Positions 1 through 6,841 of a DNA stretch of 14,858 nt are shown piece after piece (the first letter of the stretch is position 1; each line of letters starts with the position of its first letter). The stretch spans positions 1 to 14,858 of the forward strand of contig DASUFH010000041.1 of the NCBI GenBank assembly GCA_036274645.1, written 5' to 3'. Origin of the DNA: DASUFH01 sp036274645 (GTDB lineage Bacteria; Acidobacteriota; Terriglobia; 20CM-2-55-15). The notes below the pieces were generated by a model. The model searched no databases and was not told where the DNA came from. It was given only the letters and a program-made list of their open reading frames with translations. Position numbers and translations under genes: made by a program.

Positions 1-1146
1 TCGCGCGCCGGGCGCGGCAGCGGCGTCTGGAGCCGGAAGGAAGTCGTGCTGCCGACGCTGGCCGATGAAAACATTGTTTCGCTGGGGGAAGGGAATACCC
101 CGCTGATTCCGTCGCGCCGCCTTGCCGACGCGATCGGCGCGGGCGATATCGCGATCAAACAGTGCGGTACGTCCCATACCGGGTCGTTCAAGGATCTGGG
201 AATGACTGTGCTCGTTTCCATGGTGAACCAGATCCGCTCGCGCGTGCGCGCGGTGGCCTGCGCCTCGACGGGAGACACGTCGGCCGCCGTGTCGGCCTAT
301 TGCGCGGCCGCCGGAATTCCATCGATCGTCTTCCTGCCCAAGGACAAGGTGTCGCTGGCGCAGCTGATTCAGCCCGCCGCCAACGGCGCGTTGACGCTGT
401 CGATCGATACCGATTTTGACGGGTGCATGAAGCTGGTCGAGGAAGTGACGCGTGACGGAGCGATCTATCTCGCGAACTCGATGAACTCGCTCCGGGTGGA
501 AGGCCAGAAGTCGATTGCATTCGAACTCGCCCAGCAGATGAGCTGGGACGTTCCCGACTTCGTCGTTGTGCCGGGCGGCAATCTGGGCAATGTGTCGGCG
601 ATCGGAAACGGCTTCCTGCTCATGCGCGAACTCGGCGTCACCTCCCGGTTGCCGCGCCTCGTGTGCGCGCAGACGGAGCGCGCGAACCCGCTGTACCGGG
701 CGTATCGCAACGGTTTCGAGACCTATGAACCCATGACGGCGGGCGTGACGGAAGCCACCGCCATCCGCATTGGCGCGCCGGTGAGTTACCCGAAGGCCGT
801 GAAGGTCCTGAAAGCGACCAACGGAATTGTCGAGCAGGTCACGGAAGCCGAACTGGCCAACGCCGCCGCCTTTGCCGACCGCTTCGGCTTCTTCAACGAT
901 CCCCAGACCGGCGTGGCTCTCGCCGCGACGATAAAACTGCTTGCCGCCGGCGCCATTCCCAGGGGAGCGCGCGTTGTCGTGCTGAGCACGGCTCATGGCC
1001 TGAAGTTCATCGATTTCAAGATGCGCTTCCACCAGGGGCGGCTTCCGGATGAAGATCGCGCGCTCGCAAACATGCCGGTGGAAGTGGCGCCGACCGTTTC
1101 GGCCGTAATGGCCGCAATCGAAGAGAGAGTCTTATCGGTGCAATAA
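1..1146 (+). CDS. thrC: Threonine synthase, 5'-truncated by window edge
   Basis: PLP-dependent enzyme that converts O-phosphohomoserine to threonine and phosphate, the last step of threonine biosynthesis in the cytoplasm. The reading frame is open to base 1. The residues before the GTG at 46 (GVWSRKEV, then LPTLADENIVSLGEGNTPL) match the usual run-in of the family, so GTG 46 is internal and roughly 40-50 N-terminal residues lie outside the window. Counting from GTG 46, the PLP-binding lysine is Lys49 in TGSFKDLGM, and the phosphate-binding loop is STGDTSAA near residue 74. A glycine-rich GGNLGN cofactor motif and a late STAHGLKF motif follow. The C-terminus is intact. It is convergent with the amidohydrolase; two hairpins start at its stop codon. 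Other fold-type-II PLP enzymes such as cysteate synthase are less likely. Confidence 0.93.
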   Translation, partial: SRAGRGSGVWSRKEVVLPTLADENIVSLGEGNTPLIPSRRLADAIGAGDIAIKQCGTSHTGSFKDLGMTVLVSMVNQIRSRVRAVACASTGDTSAAVSAYCAAAGIPSIVFLPKDKVSLAQLIQPAANGALTLSIDTDFDGCMKLVEEVTRDGAIYLANSMNSLRVEGQKSIAFELAQQMSWDVPDFVVVPGGNLGNVSAIGNGFLLMRELGVTSRLPRLVCAQTERANPLYRAYRNGFETYEPMTAGVTEATAIRIGAPVSYPKAVKVLKATNGIVEQVTEAELANAAAFADRFGFFNDPQTGVALAATIKLLAAGAIPRGARVVVLSTAHGLKFIDFKMRFHQGRLPDEDRALANMPVEVAPTVSAVMAAIEERVLSVQ

Positions 1147-1192
1147 GCGTCCCTCCCAGCGGGACGCTGCAGGACGGTCTATGTGACCGTCC
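1146..1192 (+). terminator. Tandem hairpins after thrC
   Basis: Two perfect 8-bp stems follow each other. AGCGTCCC (1146-1153) pairs with GGGACGCT (1161-1168) over a 7-nt loop, and GGACGGTC (1172-1179) pairs with GACCGTCC (1185-1192) over a 5-nt loop. The first stem includes the last base of the thrC stop codon. No T-tract follows, so intrinsic termination is uncertain; mRNA 3'-end protection is an alternative. Confidence 0.55.
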
Positions 1193-1241
1193 GCGGATGC
1201 CCCTCCTGTCCCCCTCGTTGTCCATTGTCCGCTGGCTGTTG

Positions 1242-1339
1242 TCCGATGTGTAATGGACCTGGTTCGCTTACCCATTGGCCCATTGGTCAATGAGACATTG
1301 GGTCAGTGGGTGGTTTAGGCAGGTCCATTACACATCGGA
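1242..1339. repeat. 98-bp long-arm palindrome (MITE- or REP-like)
   Basis: The outer arms are a perfect 20-bp inverted repeat, TCCGATGTGTAATGGACCTG (1242-1261) and its reverse complement (1320-1339). Inside it, 1270-1285 pairs with 1296-1311 with 13 of 16 Watson-Crick matches plus two possible G-U pairs, leaving a 10-nt loop. Symmetrical 8-nt internal loops separate the two stems. The inner stem holds two tandem copies of CCCATTGG (1271-1286). Just upstream, TTGTCC occurs three times (1218, 1225, 1239). The element lies between convergent thrC and the amidohydrolase and contains no convincing ORF. It may be a small non-autonomous mobile element, a REP-like repeat or a bidirectional transcription stop. 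Confidence 0.7.
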
Positions 1340-1400
1340 GGACGCTGAAAGCGCACAACAAATAGAGGGCTCTTCACAACGAACGCATCCCTCGCTTCCT

Positions 1401-2687
1401 TCAGTTCGTCCAGCCTGCCTTCATCGCTGCGCGATCGAGTTTGGATCCGCGCAGGTAGACGTCCGCAATGCGTCGCGTATTGGTGATGTCTTCGAGCGGA
1501 TTTCGGTCCAGGACGACGAAGTCCGCGCTTTTGCCTTCTTCGATCGTGCCGGTGTCGGAAAGCTGCAGCAGTTCGGCGGAATTCTTCGTTGCGGCGACCA
1601 GGACCTCGGCTGGTGTCATGCCGGCGGCGACCATGTCCTCGAGTTCCTGATGAGAAGACCACGTGGTGTTCCCATCGGTGCCAAGAGCAATTCGAACGCC
1701 GGCGGCGTTCAGCCGGGCGAGATTACGGGCCTGGATCCCGAATGTCTGTTGCGCGTCCGGCCGGTCCTGGCTGGCCGTTTCCTGAAGCCGTTCCAGTTCG
1801 TCCGCCGGAACCGTATCCCGGATCCATCCAAGGTCTGTGGCGACTCCCCGGTCGGGCAGATTCGGAACGACGACGACGTTGGGATGCTGACCAAAGAGCG
1901 CGACGACCTCATCGTCAATGTCCCGGTCGCGGATGCCGTGCGCAAAGGCGTCGATACCCGCGCGCAGCAGGCCCTTGGCGTCTTCGAGAGCGAAAATATG
2001 CGCGGTGACGCGCAGGCTGTTCCGGTGCGCTTCGTCGATGATCGCGGTGTACAGTTCGGGGCTGAGTTTCTTGTACGCCCCATTCCGGTCGTCCACCCAG
2101 ATCTTGACCAGGTCCACTTTACGGACCGCCACTTCATCGACGGCCTGTCGCGCCTCGGCTTCCGTCTTCACCCAGTACGGGACTTCGGTGCGGCCCGGCT
2201 CGGGCGACGTGATGCCGCGTCCCGCAGTTCGCAGCCGGGCGGCGCCAGGGATGGTTTCCGCGCGCACCTGAAACGCCAGGTCGCCCGCGTCCGATCCCAG
2301 GTTCATCGCGACGCCGACTCCGTAATACGCCAGCTGCCGCAACTGCTGGATCAGGGTTTCACGATTGTCGGAAAGGTGCTTGTGGGTATCAATGATCGCC
2401 GGCATGACGGTTTTCCCGGTCAAGTCCACCGTTGTGATTCCCGAGGGGATGCTCCAGTCTCCTCGTCGTCCCACGGCGCGAAAGCGGTCTTCGTCAACAA
2501 CGAAGAGCGCGTCCTCGATAGGCGTCCCGCCGCTTCCTGTGATCAGGCGGGCTCCTGCAAAAACAACCGCGGTTGGGGGCAGCTGGAGTTCCTTCGGTCC
2601 GGATGCGCCGCAAGAACTCACGGCAATTCCGGTGAGCGCGAGGACGGCGGCAAGCGCGGTTTGGGTGGATCGCGATTTTGAAAGCAT
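1401..2687 (-). CDS. Lipoprotein amidohydrolase (Amidohydro_1 superfamily)
   Basis: Predicted metal-dependent hydrolase of the imidazolonepropionase/prolidase-like branch, likely acting on amide or peptide-like substrates outside the cytoplasm; the substrate cannot be told from sequence. I chose ATG 2687 (428 residues) over the upstream in-frame start because AGGAG sits 5 nt before it and a lipoprotein signal begins there: MLSKSRS, a hydrophobic run, then a VSSC lipobox with Cys26. The TIM-barrel metal ligands are all visible: His102-Lys-His104 after strand 1 (DTHKH), Lys195 (LVKIW, probable carboxylated lysine), His230 (TAHIF), His250 (FAHG) and Asp338 (LGTDGN). The small flanking beta-domain is present at both ends (VFAGARLITG; ADFVVLDRNPL). 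It is divergent from the zinc-ribbon gene and convergent with thrC. No sign of decay. Confidence 0.93.
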   Translation of the reverse strand: MLSKSRSTQTALAAVLALTGIAVSSCGASGPKELQLPPTAVVFAGARLITGSGGTPIEDALFVVDEDRFRAVGRRGDWSIPSGITTVDLTGKTVMPAIIDTHKHLSDNRETLIQQLRQLAYYGVGVAMNLGSDAGDLAFQVRAETIPGAARLRTAGRGITSPEPGRTEVPYWVKTEAEARQAVDEVAVRKVDLVKIWVDDRNGAYKKLSPELYTAIIDEAHRNSLRVTAHIFALEDAKGLLRAGIDAFAHGIRDRDIDDEVVALFGQHPNVVVVPNLPDRGVATDLGWIRDTVPADELERLQETASQDRPDAQQTFGIQARNLARLNAAGVRIALGTDGNTTWSSHQELEDMVAAGMTPAEVLVAATKNSAELLQLSDTGTIEEGKSADFVVLDRNPLEDITNTRRIADVYLRGSKLDRAAMKAGWTN

Positions 2688-2890
2688 GGACGCTCCTGGT
2701 TGTGTGGTTGAGGGTAAGGAAGTGCCTGGGACGGATTCAAGAAGAACCTTCGCTACCGCAGGACTTTTCCCGTCGTTTGCAAAAGTCATCACCACAGGGA
2801 ACGCGAAGGCTCTCCGCAGAAATAGGGTTAGACTTGCCTGTCAACGAACCATGCGCGGAGTCCCGAATTTGTCCATAACCGAGGTGCGCC

Positions 2891-3205
2891 ATGCGGCAAG
2901 ACTTGAAGAATCAGGGTTACAGCAAGGAAGAAGAATATTTTCATCGAAAGGACCTGGAGCTTATCCAGAAATTGCGGGAGAAGGCCGAAGCCCAGCGGGC
3001 AAAGACTGAAGCCGAGCACGGCAAACAGGAATACTGGATGCGCTGTCCGAAATGTGGATCGTCACTCGCGGAAGAGAGTTACGGAAAGGTGCTCATTGAC
3101 CGGTGTTCTTCAAGTTCCTGCGGCGGAATCTTTCTGGATGGAGGAGAGTTGGAAATTCTCCTTAAAGCCAAGAGTTCGGTCTGGAGTCGGATTCTCGGCA
3201 AATAG
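2891..3205 (+). CDS. zf-TFIIB-like zinc-ribbon protein
   Basis: A 104-residue cytoplasmic protein. Residues 11-48 are highly charged and probably helical or coiled coil (EEEYFHRKDLELIQKLRE and on). A zinc ribbon of the zf-TFIIB type follows: CPKCG with Cys52/Cys55, then VLIDRC with Cys72 and Cys77, then GGIFLDGGELE. The family normally closes the ribbon with Cys-x2-Cys; here it is Cys-x4-Cys (CSSSSC), two residues longer. Start ATG 2891 is preceded by GAGGTG with 4-nt spacing. The role of this family is not established; a nucleic-acid or protein-binding accessory role is only a guess. No operon partner is visible, because the next real gene begins 500 bases downstream after a helicase remnant. 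Confidence 0.85.
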   Translation: MRQDLKNQGYSKEEEYFHRKDLELIQKLREKAEAQRAKTEAEHGKQEYWMRCPKCGSSLAEESYGKVLIDRCSSSSCGGIFLDGGELEILLKAKSSVWSRILGK

Positions 3206-3653
3206 CGCCGGCTCCGAGAGGCGTGTCGCGACCCTCGTGTTCAATGGCAAGCCCTTATGGTCGCCGCCTAAAGGATCGACGCCGCGCGTGAAGCCTGCGG
3301 GCCCGGTCCTGCCACACCTGTCATACGCGGCGGGCTGGAATCGACCGGACCGGCCACGGCGTCGGACCTGATGGAAACGCTCGCGCTGTCCCAGGAGGCA
3401 GTCGACGGCGCGCTCGCGGGGCTCGAAGCCGAAGGCAGATCCTGCTGATCGCGACCGCTATCGCGAAGGCGAGATCGAATGGTGTGGCCTGGCGTTGCTC
3501 GCGCGCATCCACCGCATGACGCTGGGCCGTCTGCGGCTCGACATCAACGGCAGAGCGGCCCTATCCCTTTCCAACCGCCAACGCTGGCGGTATGCTTTGG
3601 GCCATTGCCTGACCAGGAAAGCGGAGCCCGCCCGACTTGCAGCCGGCCGCTGA
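3206..3653 (+). pseudogene. Remnant of Lhr-type DEAD/DEAH helicase C-terminal region
   Basis: Pieces of one protein can be read through three lesions. Frame 3 gives ATLVFNGKPLW up to about 3259. A one-base slip then leads into frame 2, which gives VAA, a stop (TAA 3269-3271), and RIDAAREACG up to GLESTGPATASDL and ALAGLEAEG, ending at TGA 3446-3448. A second slip returns to frame 3 at about 3456 with REGEIEWCGLALLARIHR and MTLGRLR. Lhr-family helicases carry the motif WC-x-R-LLARIHR-x-TL-x-RLR, after a winged-helix-like stretch ending in LEAEG, which is the order seen here. Homology fades after about 3550, although the frame stays open to TGA 3651. No DEAD box or helicase core remains. A 7-bp hairpin (3574-3580 with 3585-3591) lies near its end. 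Confidence 0.72.
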
Positions 3654-3705
3654 CATTGACCGACGGGTCCCCCGGAGGGGCAGGAATCACCTTAAGGAGG
3701 CCCTC

Positions 3706-5682
3706 ATGAAATTGAAGTTGTTCGCGCTGGTCGCTATAACGCTGGCCGGAGTCGTCCTGATTGCGGGACCGGCGTTTCAGCGCCAGCCCGAATTCCGCGA
3801 GGATCAGTGTATGGATCCGGCGCTTCCCTATCCCGTGGACTGCGTGCCGATCACGTTCGATACCTTCGACATCCCGTTCGACAAGCTGCCGGGAGGGCGC
3901 GTCAACGCGTCGGGCGAACTGGATCCCACGTCATCGGCAAAGGACGCTCATGATGGGGCCTTCGTCGCCGCCCAGAAGCTGGGCCTGTTCCGCAACTTCA
4001 AGTGGGTTCACTGGGTTCCCACCATACCGTCGAAGAAAGATCCCGCAACAGGAAAATGGTCGGGTGGAGATCTGGACGCGTTCCCGACCGGCTGGGGCTC
4101 AACAGGACTTGGAATCGCCGGCCAGTGTCTCTACTGGGGACGCAGCAACTCCACGAACACGACGGGCGCCGGAGAGACCCGCGAGGTAAAGATCTTCCGC
4201 ATCCAGGACGACCCGGAAAAAAATCCGCCCGTCGAGGTGGGCACAATGCCTCAGCTGACTGCCGATCGGGGACGAACGGCCGTCCGCGACCGGGAACTTC
4301 GTCCGTACAACTACACGTCGACCGACGGCCGCGACCGGATGATCATGGTGCGCGCCGCGGCGACCGGCATGGGCGGAGATGTGATCACCTACACGCTCGA
4401 TCCGAAAACCTGCCTGCCGGTCGATAACGGCGCAACGGCGAAGGGCGTTCTCGCCCACGAGTTCTATCTGTGGCACGATCCGGATAACGCGAACCGCGTT
4501 ATTGTCGCCTCGCAGACCTATGGGTCGCAGCCGCAGGACCTGATGCTCACAGCGATCACCGATGAAAAGACGGGCGCGGTGCTGGCCGAACCGATCTTCC
4601 TGGCTTCGTTCACGCTGGAAAACATCGGCGGACCTCAACGAAATGAACGGCCGGACGCCACCGGGCTTTTCTCCGACGGCCGGTTCCCCGACTACTCGCA
4701 ACTCATGGATCAGTATGGGCGTCCCGGCGCGTCGCAGCAGAGCCAGGGCAACGTTCTGCACTCGGGGACACTATCGGATGACGGCGAGCGCTTCTACGCG
4801 GGGGGCGGCACAGCCGGAGTGTACATCCTCAATACGGAAGCGATTGCGAACCACACGAACGCTGAAATCGCCTCCGGTTCGGTGTGTAAACAGGCGTCCA
4901 CAAACGTATGGACGAATGGACGGGTGGGCGGACTGATCGACGTTTCCAAACTGGCGGATGTGGCCGGCGATTGCGTCCATCCGGTGCTGAACTCCGATCC
5001 GGGCGTCCTGGCGTTTCTTCGATCCAACATGTCCGACCAGGAAAAACTCGTCCGCTACACGCGTCTTGAAACACGATCCCGTTTCGATTTCGCGCCGCCG
5101 TTCGTCGCTCAGGTGAGCGTGCATAGCGCCATTCCGGTCCCCGATCGGCCGTCGCGTTCACGCGGCAACACGAAAGGCAGACCCGCCTACGTCGTCATTA
5201 CAGAAGAGTGGCCGTTCGGCCCATGCCCGGAAAGGAGTTTCCGCGTCATCAACGTGGAATCTGAAATCACGCCAATGGTGATCGGGACCCATGCGATGTC
5301 CGATAGTCTCGTGGAGAACTGTATCCAACAGCCGGTTCCGCCGGGTTCCACGATTCGTCCCATGATGCATGCGCACAACCCCACCGTTCTCAAGGACCTG
5401 GTGTTCGTCAACTGGCTCGGCAATGGAATTCGCGCAATCGATATCTCGAATCCGTTCAATCCGCGAGAAGTCGGACACGCCAGACCCGTGCCCTGGGGAG
5501 ACGTCATGACCTACCCGGACATCCACAACGGACTGATCTATGTCGGGGACAACCACACGGGGCTGCACGTCATCAAATACACCGGACCGCGCGCGGAGGA
5601 AGTGCCGCAACACGTGATCTATTCCTCGAACCGAACGAGCCCCCATCCCTCCGGCGACCCGGGCGCGTGGGGAAAAAAGTAG
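3706..5682 (+). CDS. Secreted LVIVD-repeat (propeller-like) protein
   Basis: A 658-residue exported protein. I chose ATG 3706 because AAGGAGG lies 5 nt upstream and an N-terminal signal peptide begins there (MKLKLFALVAITLAGVVLIAG); the longer in-frame ORF adds a charged tail with no such features. The C-terminal third shows LVIVD-type beta-repeats, for example VFVNWLGNGIRAIDISNP followed by PREVGHA and then GLIYVGDNHTGLHVIKY. Such repeats build beta-propeller-like surface or periplasmic proteins of mostly unknown function. The middle is rich in Asp, Gly and aromatics with paired cysteines, as in an oxidised periplasmic fold. The DUF305 gene follows after 12 nt, so the two are probably one transcript. 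An enzymatic function (dehydrogenase or metal oxidase) cannot be shown from motifs. Confidence 0.88.
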   Translation: MKLKLFALVAITLAGVVLIAGPAFQRQPEFREDQCMDPALPYPVDCVPITFDTFDIPFDKLPGGRVNASGELDPTSSAKDAHDGAFVAAQKLGLFRNFKWVHWVPTIPSKKDPATGKWSGGDLDAFPTGWGSTGLGIAGQCLYWGRSNSTNTTGAGETREVKIFRIQDDPEKNPPVEVGTMPQLTADRGRTAVRDRELRPYNYTSTDGRDRMIMVRAAATGMGGDVITYTLDPKTCLPVDNGATAKGVLAHEFYLWHDPDNANRVIVASQTYGSQPQDLMLTAITDEKTGAVLAEPIFLASFTLENIGGPQRNERPDATGLFSDGRFPDYSQLMDQYGRPGASQQSQGNVLHSGTLSDDGERFYAGGGTAGVYILNTEAIANHTNAEIASGSVCKQASTNVWTNGRVGGLIDVSKLADVAGDCVHPVLNSDPGVLAFLRSNMSDQEKLVRYTRLETRSRFDFAPPFVAQVSVHSAIPVPDRPSRSRGNTKGRPAYVVITEEWPFGPCPERSFRVINVESEITPMVIGTHAMSDSLVENCIQQPVPPGSTIRPMMHAHNPTVLKDLVFVNWLGNGIRAIDISNPFNPREVGHARPVPWGDVMTYPDIHNGLIYVGDNHTGLHVIKYTGPRAEEVPQHVIYSSNRTSPHPSGDPGAWGKK

Positions 5683-5694
5683 AGAGCAGGTGAT

Positions 5695-6333
5695 ATGAAG
5701 CGACCAACCATCCTGATGACCACAGGCTTCGCGCTTGCGCTTGCCGGCGGCGTGGTGGTGGCGCAGGAACACGAACATGACCATGGCGCCGCCGCACACG
5801 ACGCCCGCGCGGGAGAATCCACCACGACGCTCCTGTACAACCAGGCGGATCTGATGTTCCTCTACAACATGAGCGTTCACCACCAGCAGGCCGTCGTCAT
5901 GGCGCGGCTGGTCCCGGAACGCTCGAACCGGGAGGTATTCATCCAGTATGCCGGTTATGTGGGGCGCGCGCAGGCGGCGGAAATCGATCTCATGCAGTCC
6001 CTGTTAAAGCTCGCCGCGGACCGCGGACTCCAACTGCCGGAGGGCTACAAACTGGATGGAGACCCCCCAATGAAAGGCATGCTGTCGAAGGCGCAGATGG
6101 CCGCGCTGGAAGCGTCGAAAGGCGCCGAATTCGAACGGCTCTGGCTGGAAGGCATGATTTATCACCATCAGGGCGCGGTCGATATGGCTTTTGCCCAGCA
6201 GGACCAGCAGCTCGCCAACGGCCGGCGGCCCTACGCGTTGAACGTGCTCGTCGAGGACATTCTCGAGGAGCAGCGCGGTGAGATCACGAAAATGAACAAC
6301 TGGCTGGAGGAATGGGGGCTTTCCAGGCGCTGA
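5695..6333 (+). CDS. DUF305 family exported metal-binding-type protein
   Basis: A 212-residue exported protein of the DUF305 (CopM-like) ferritin-like helical family; some relatives bind copper or silver outside the cytoplasm. A signal peptide spans about residues 1-23 and is followed by a His-rich segment, QEHEHDHGAAAHD (His26, 28, 30, 35). Two copies of the family core motif M-x2-HH-x2-A-x2-M are present: Met59 to His62-His63 (NMSVHHQQAVVMA) and His157-His158 (GMIYHHQGAVDMA). These His/Met pairs are the likely metal ligands. It starts 12 nt after the LVIVD gene with a modest AGCAGGTG upstream, which suggests co-transcription. The length is normal for a two-repeat DUF305 protein. A role in metal tolerance is inferred from the family and the His-rich leader. 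Confidence 0.94.
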   Translation: MKRPTILMTTGFALALAGGVVVAQEHEHDHGAAAHDARAGESTTTLLYNQADLMFLYNMSVHHQQAVVMARLVPERSNREVFIQYAGYVGRAQAAEIDLMQSLLKLAADRGLQLPEGYKLDGDPPMKGMLSKAQMAALEASKGAEFERLWLEGMIYHHQGAVDMAFAQQDQQLANGRRPYALNVLVEDILEEQRGEITKMNNWLEEWGLSRR

Positions 6334-6336
6334 CCG

Positions 6337-6350
6337 GACCAGCGCTGGTC
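6337..6350. terminator. 14-bp perfect palindrome after DUF305 gene
   Basis: GACCAGCGCTGGTC reads the same on both strands and begins 4 nt after the DUF305 stop. It also lies downstream of the possible small minus-strand peptide gene, so it could stop transcription from both sides. No T-tract on either strand; weak candidate. Confidence 0.35.
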
Positions 6351-6380
6351 TCGACAGTCCGAGCAGTGGGGAAGCCGCTT

Positions 6381-6488
6381 TCAAAGGGGCAGCACCGTTT
6401 CGCCAGCGGCCTCCGGCGCGATCCGGGGTTCCAACTCTTCGATTTCAAGATCAAGGTCTGGCTCGATGTAGTTCCGCTTCAGCTCCAC
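6381..6488 (-). CDS. Possible 35-residue acidic peptide (orphan)
   Basis: A short GTG-started frame with a near-ideal ribosome binding site: GGAGGGA (6495-6501 on the complement) and a 6-nt gap to GTG 6488. The frame is closed by a stop upstream, and no other start exists. The product is acidic in the middle (DLDLEIEELEPRIAPEAAG) and ends in a short hydrophobic tail, ETVLPL. The layout of an acidic leader, a small-residue AAG step and a short tail resembles precursors of ribosomally made modified peptides; the LEPR stretch also recalls LEPR-type motifs. I do not recognise a family, and no maturation enzyme lies in this window. Upstream on the same strand, TTTACA and TAATTA are separated by 17 nt, a weak promoter candidate. 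It could be chance, since it is very short. Confidence 0.42.
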   Translation of the reverse strand: MELKRNYIEPDLDLEIEELEPRIAPEAAGETVLPL

Positions 6489-6605
6489 GCGTTCTCCCTC
6501 CGCAATCGAAATCCGGCGCAGCCAGGCAAAAAACGGAGCACGTTAATTAGCACAACCGGCAAGTGGTGTAAAGGTCGGATCGATTCTGGAACTTGTCTTC
6601 CGAGA

Positions 6606-6841
6606 CGCGTGATCGTGGAAAATGGCGCCGTTCCGCCGCGTTTCGCATTGCCGGTCTCCAGGCCTGGCCGGCCCGTCACCAATATTGCGATCAATCCCGC
6701 GGCCGACGGGAGTTTCCGCGCGACCTTGCCGGAAGGGGTGATGTGGTTGGCGGCGCCACCGGATTGCCTTCGGGCGCGGCCGTGCGGTCCATGCGGTTCA
6801 TAGACGGCTCATCGAGTCTCCGGGTATCCCTTTTACAATGA
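6606..6841 (+). pseudogene. Frameshifted remnant, carboxypeptidase-regulatory-like C-terminus
   Basis: Frame 3 reads RVIVENGAVPPRF, then INPAADGSFRATLPEGV. After a shift near 6745, frame 2 continues GLPSGAAVRSMRF and DGSSSLRV to TGA 6839-6841. Together these resemble the end of secreted acidobacterial carboxypeptidase-regulatory-like proteins, which carry a GR-V-V pattern, DG-F-x-TLPEG, then LP-x-GY-x-V-S and G-S-x-DLL. Only about 75 residues remain and no start or upstream domain is visible in 6489-6605. Its tail overlaps the 3' end of the sigma factor gene on the other strand. The family assignment is from memory of the motif pattern and is moderate. Confidence 0.5.

Noticed and set aside
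1218..1311. Short repeated units (TTGTCC, CCCATTGG) as a CRISPR array
   Set aside because: Units are 6-8 bp with no spacers of constant length and no cas genes; they are part of or next to the palindrome.
1275..2681. 468-residue plus-strand open frame opposite the amidohydrolase
   Set aside because: It is the complement of a gene with all metal ligands, a lipobox and a ribosome binding site; its translation has no recognisable motifs and reflects high-GC codon bias.
5158..5883. 241-residue minus-strand frame across the LVIVD/DUF305 junction
   Set aside because: It runs antisense to two well-supported genes and shows no motif or ribosome binding site.
6529..6534. Run of six A (T on the minus strand) upstream of the small peptide, as a terminator T-tract
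   Set aside because: The adjacent GTGCT copies are direct, not inverted, so no stem forms before the T-run.
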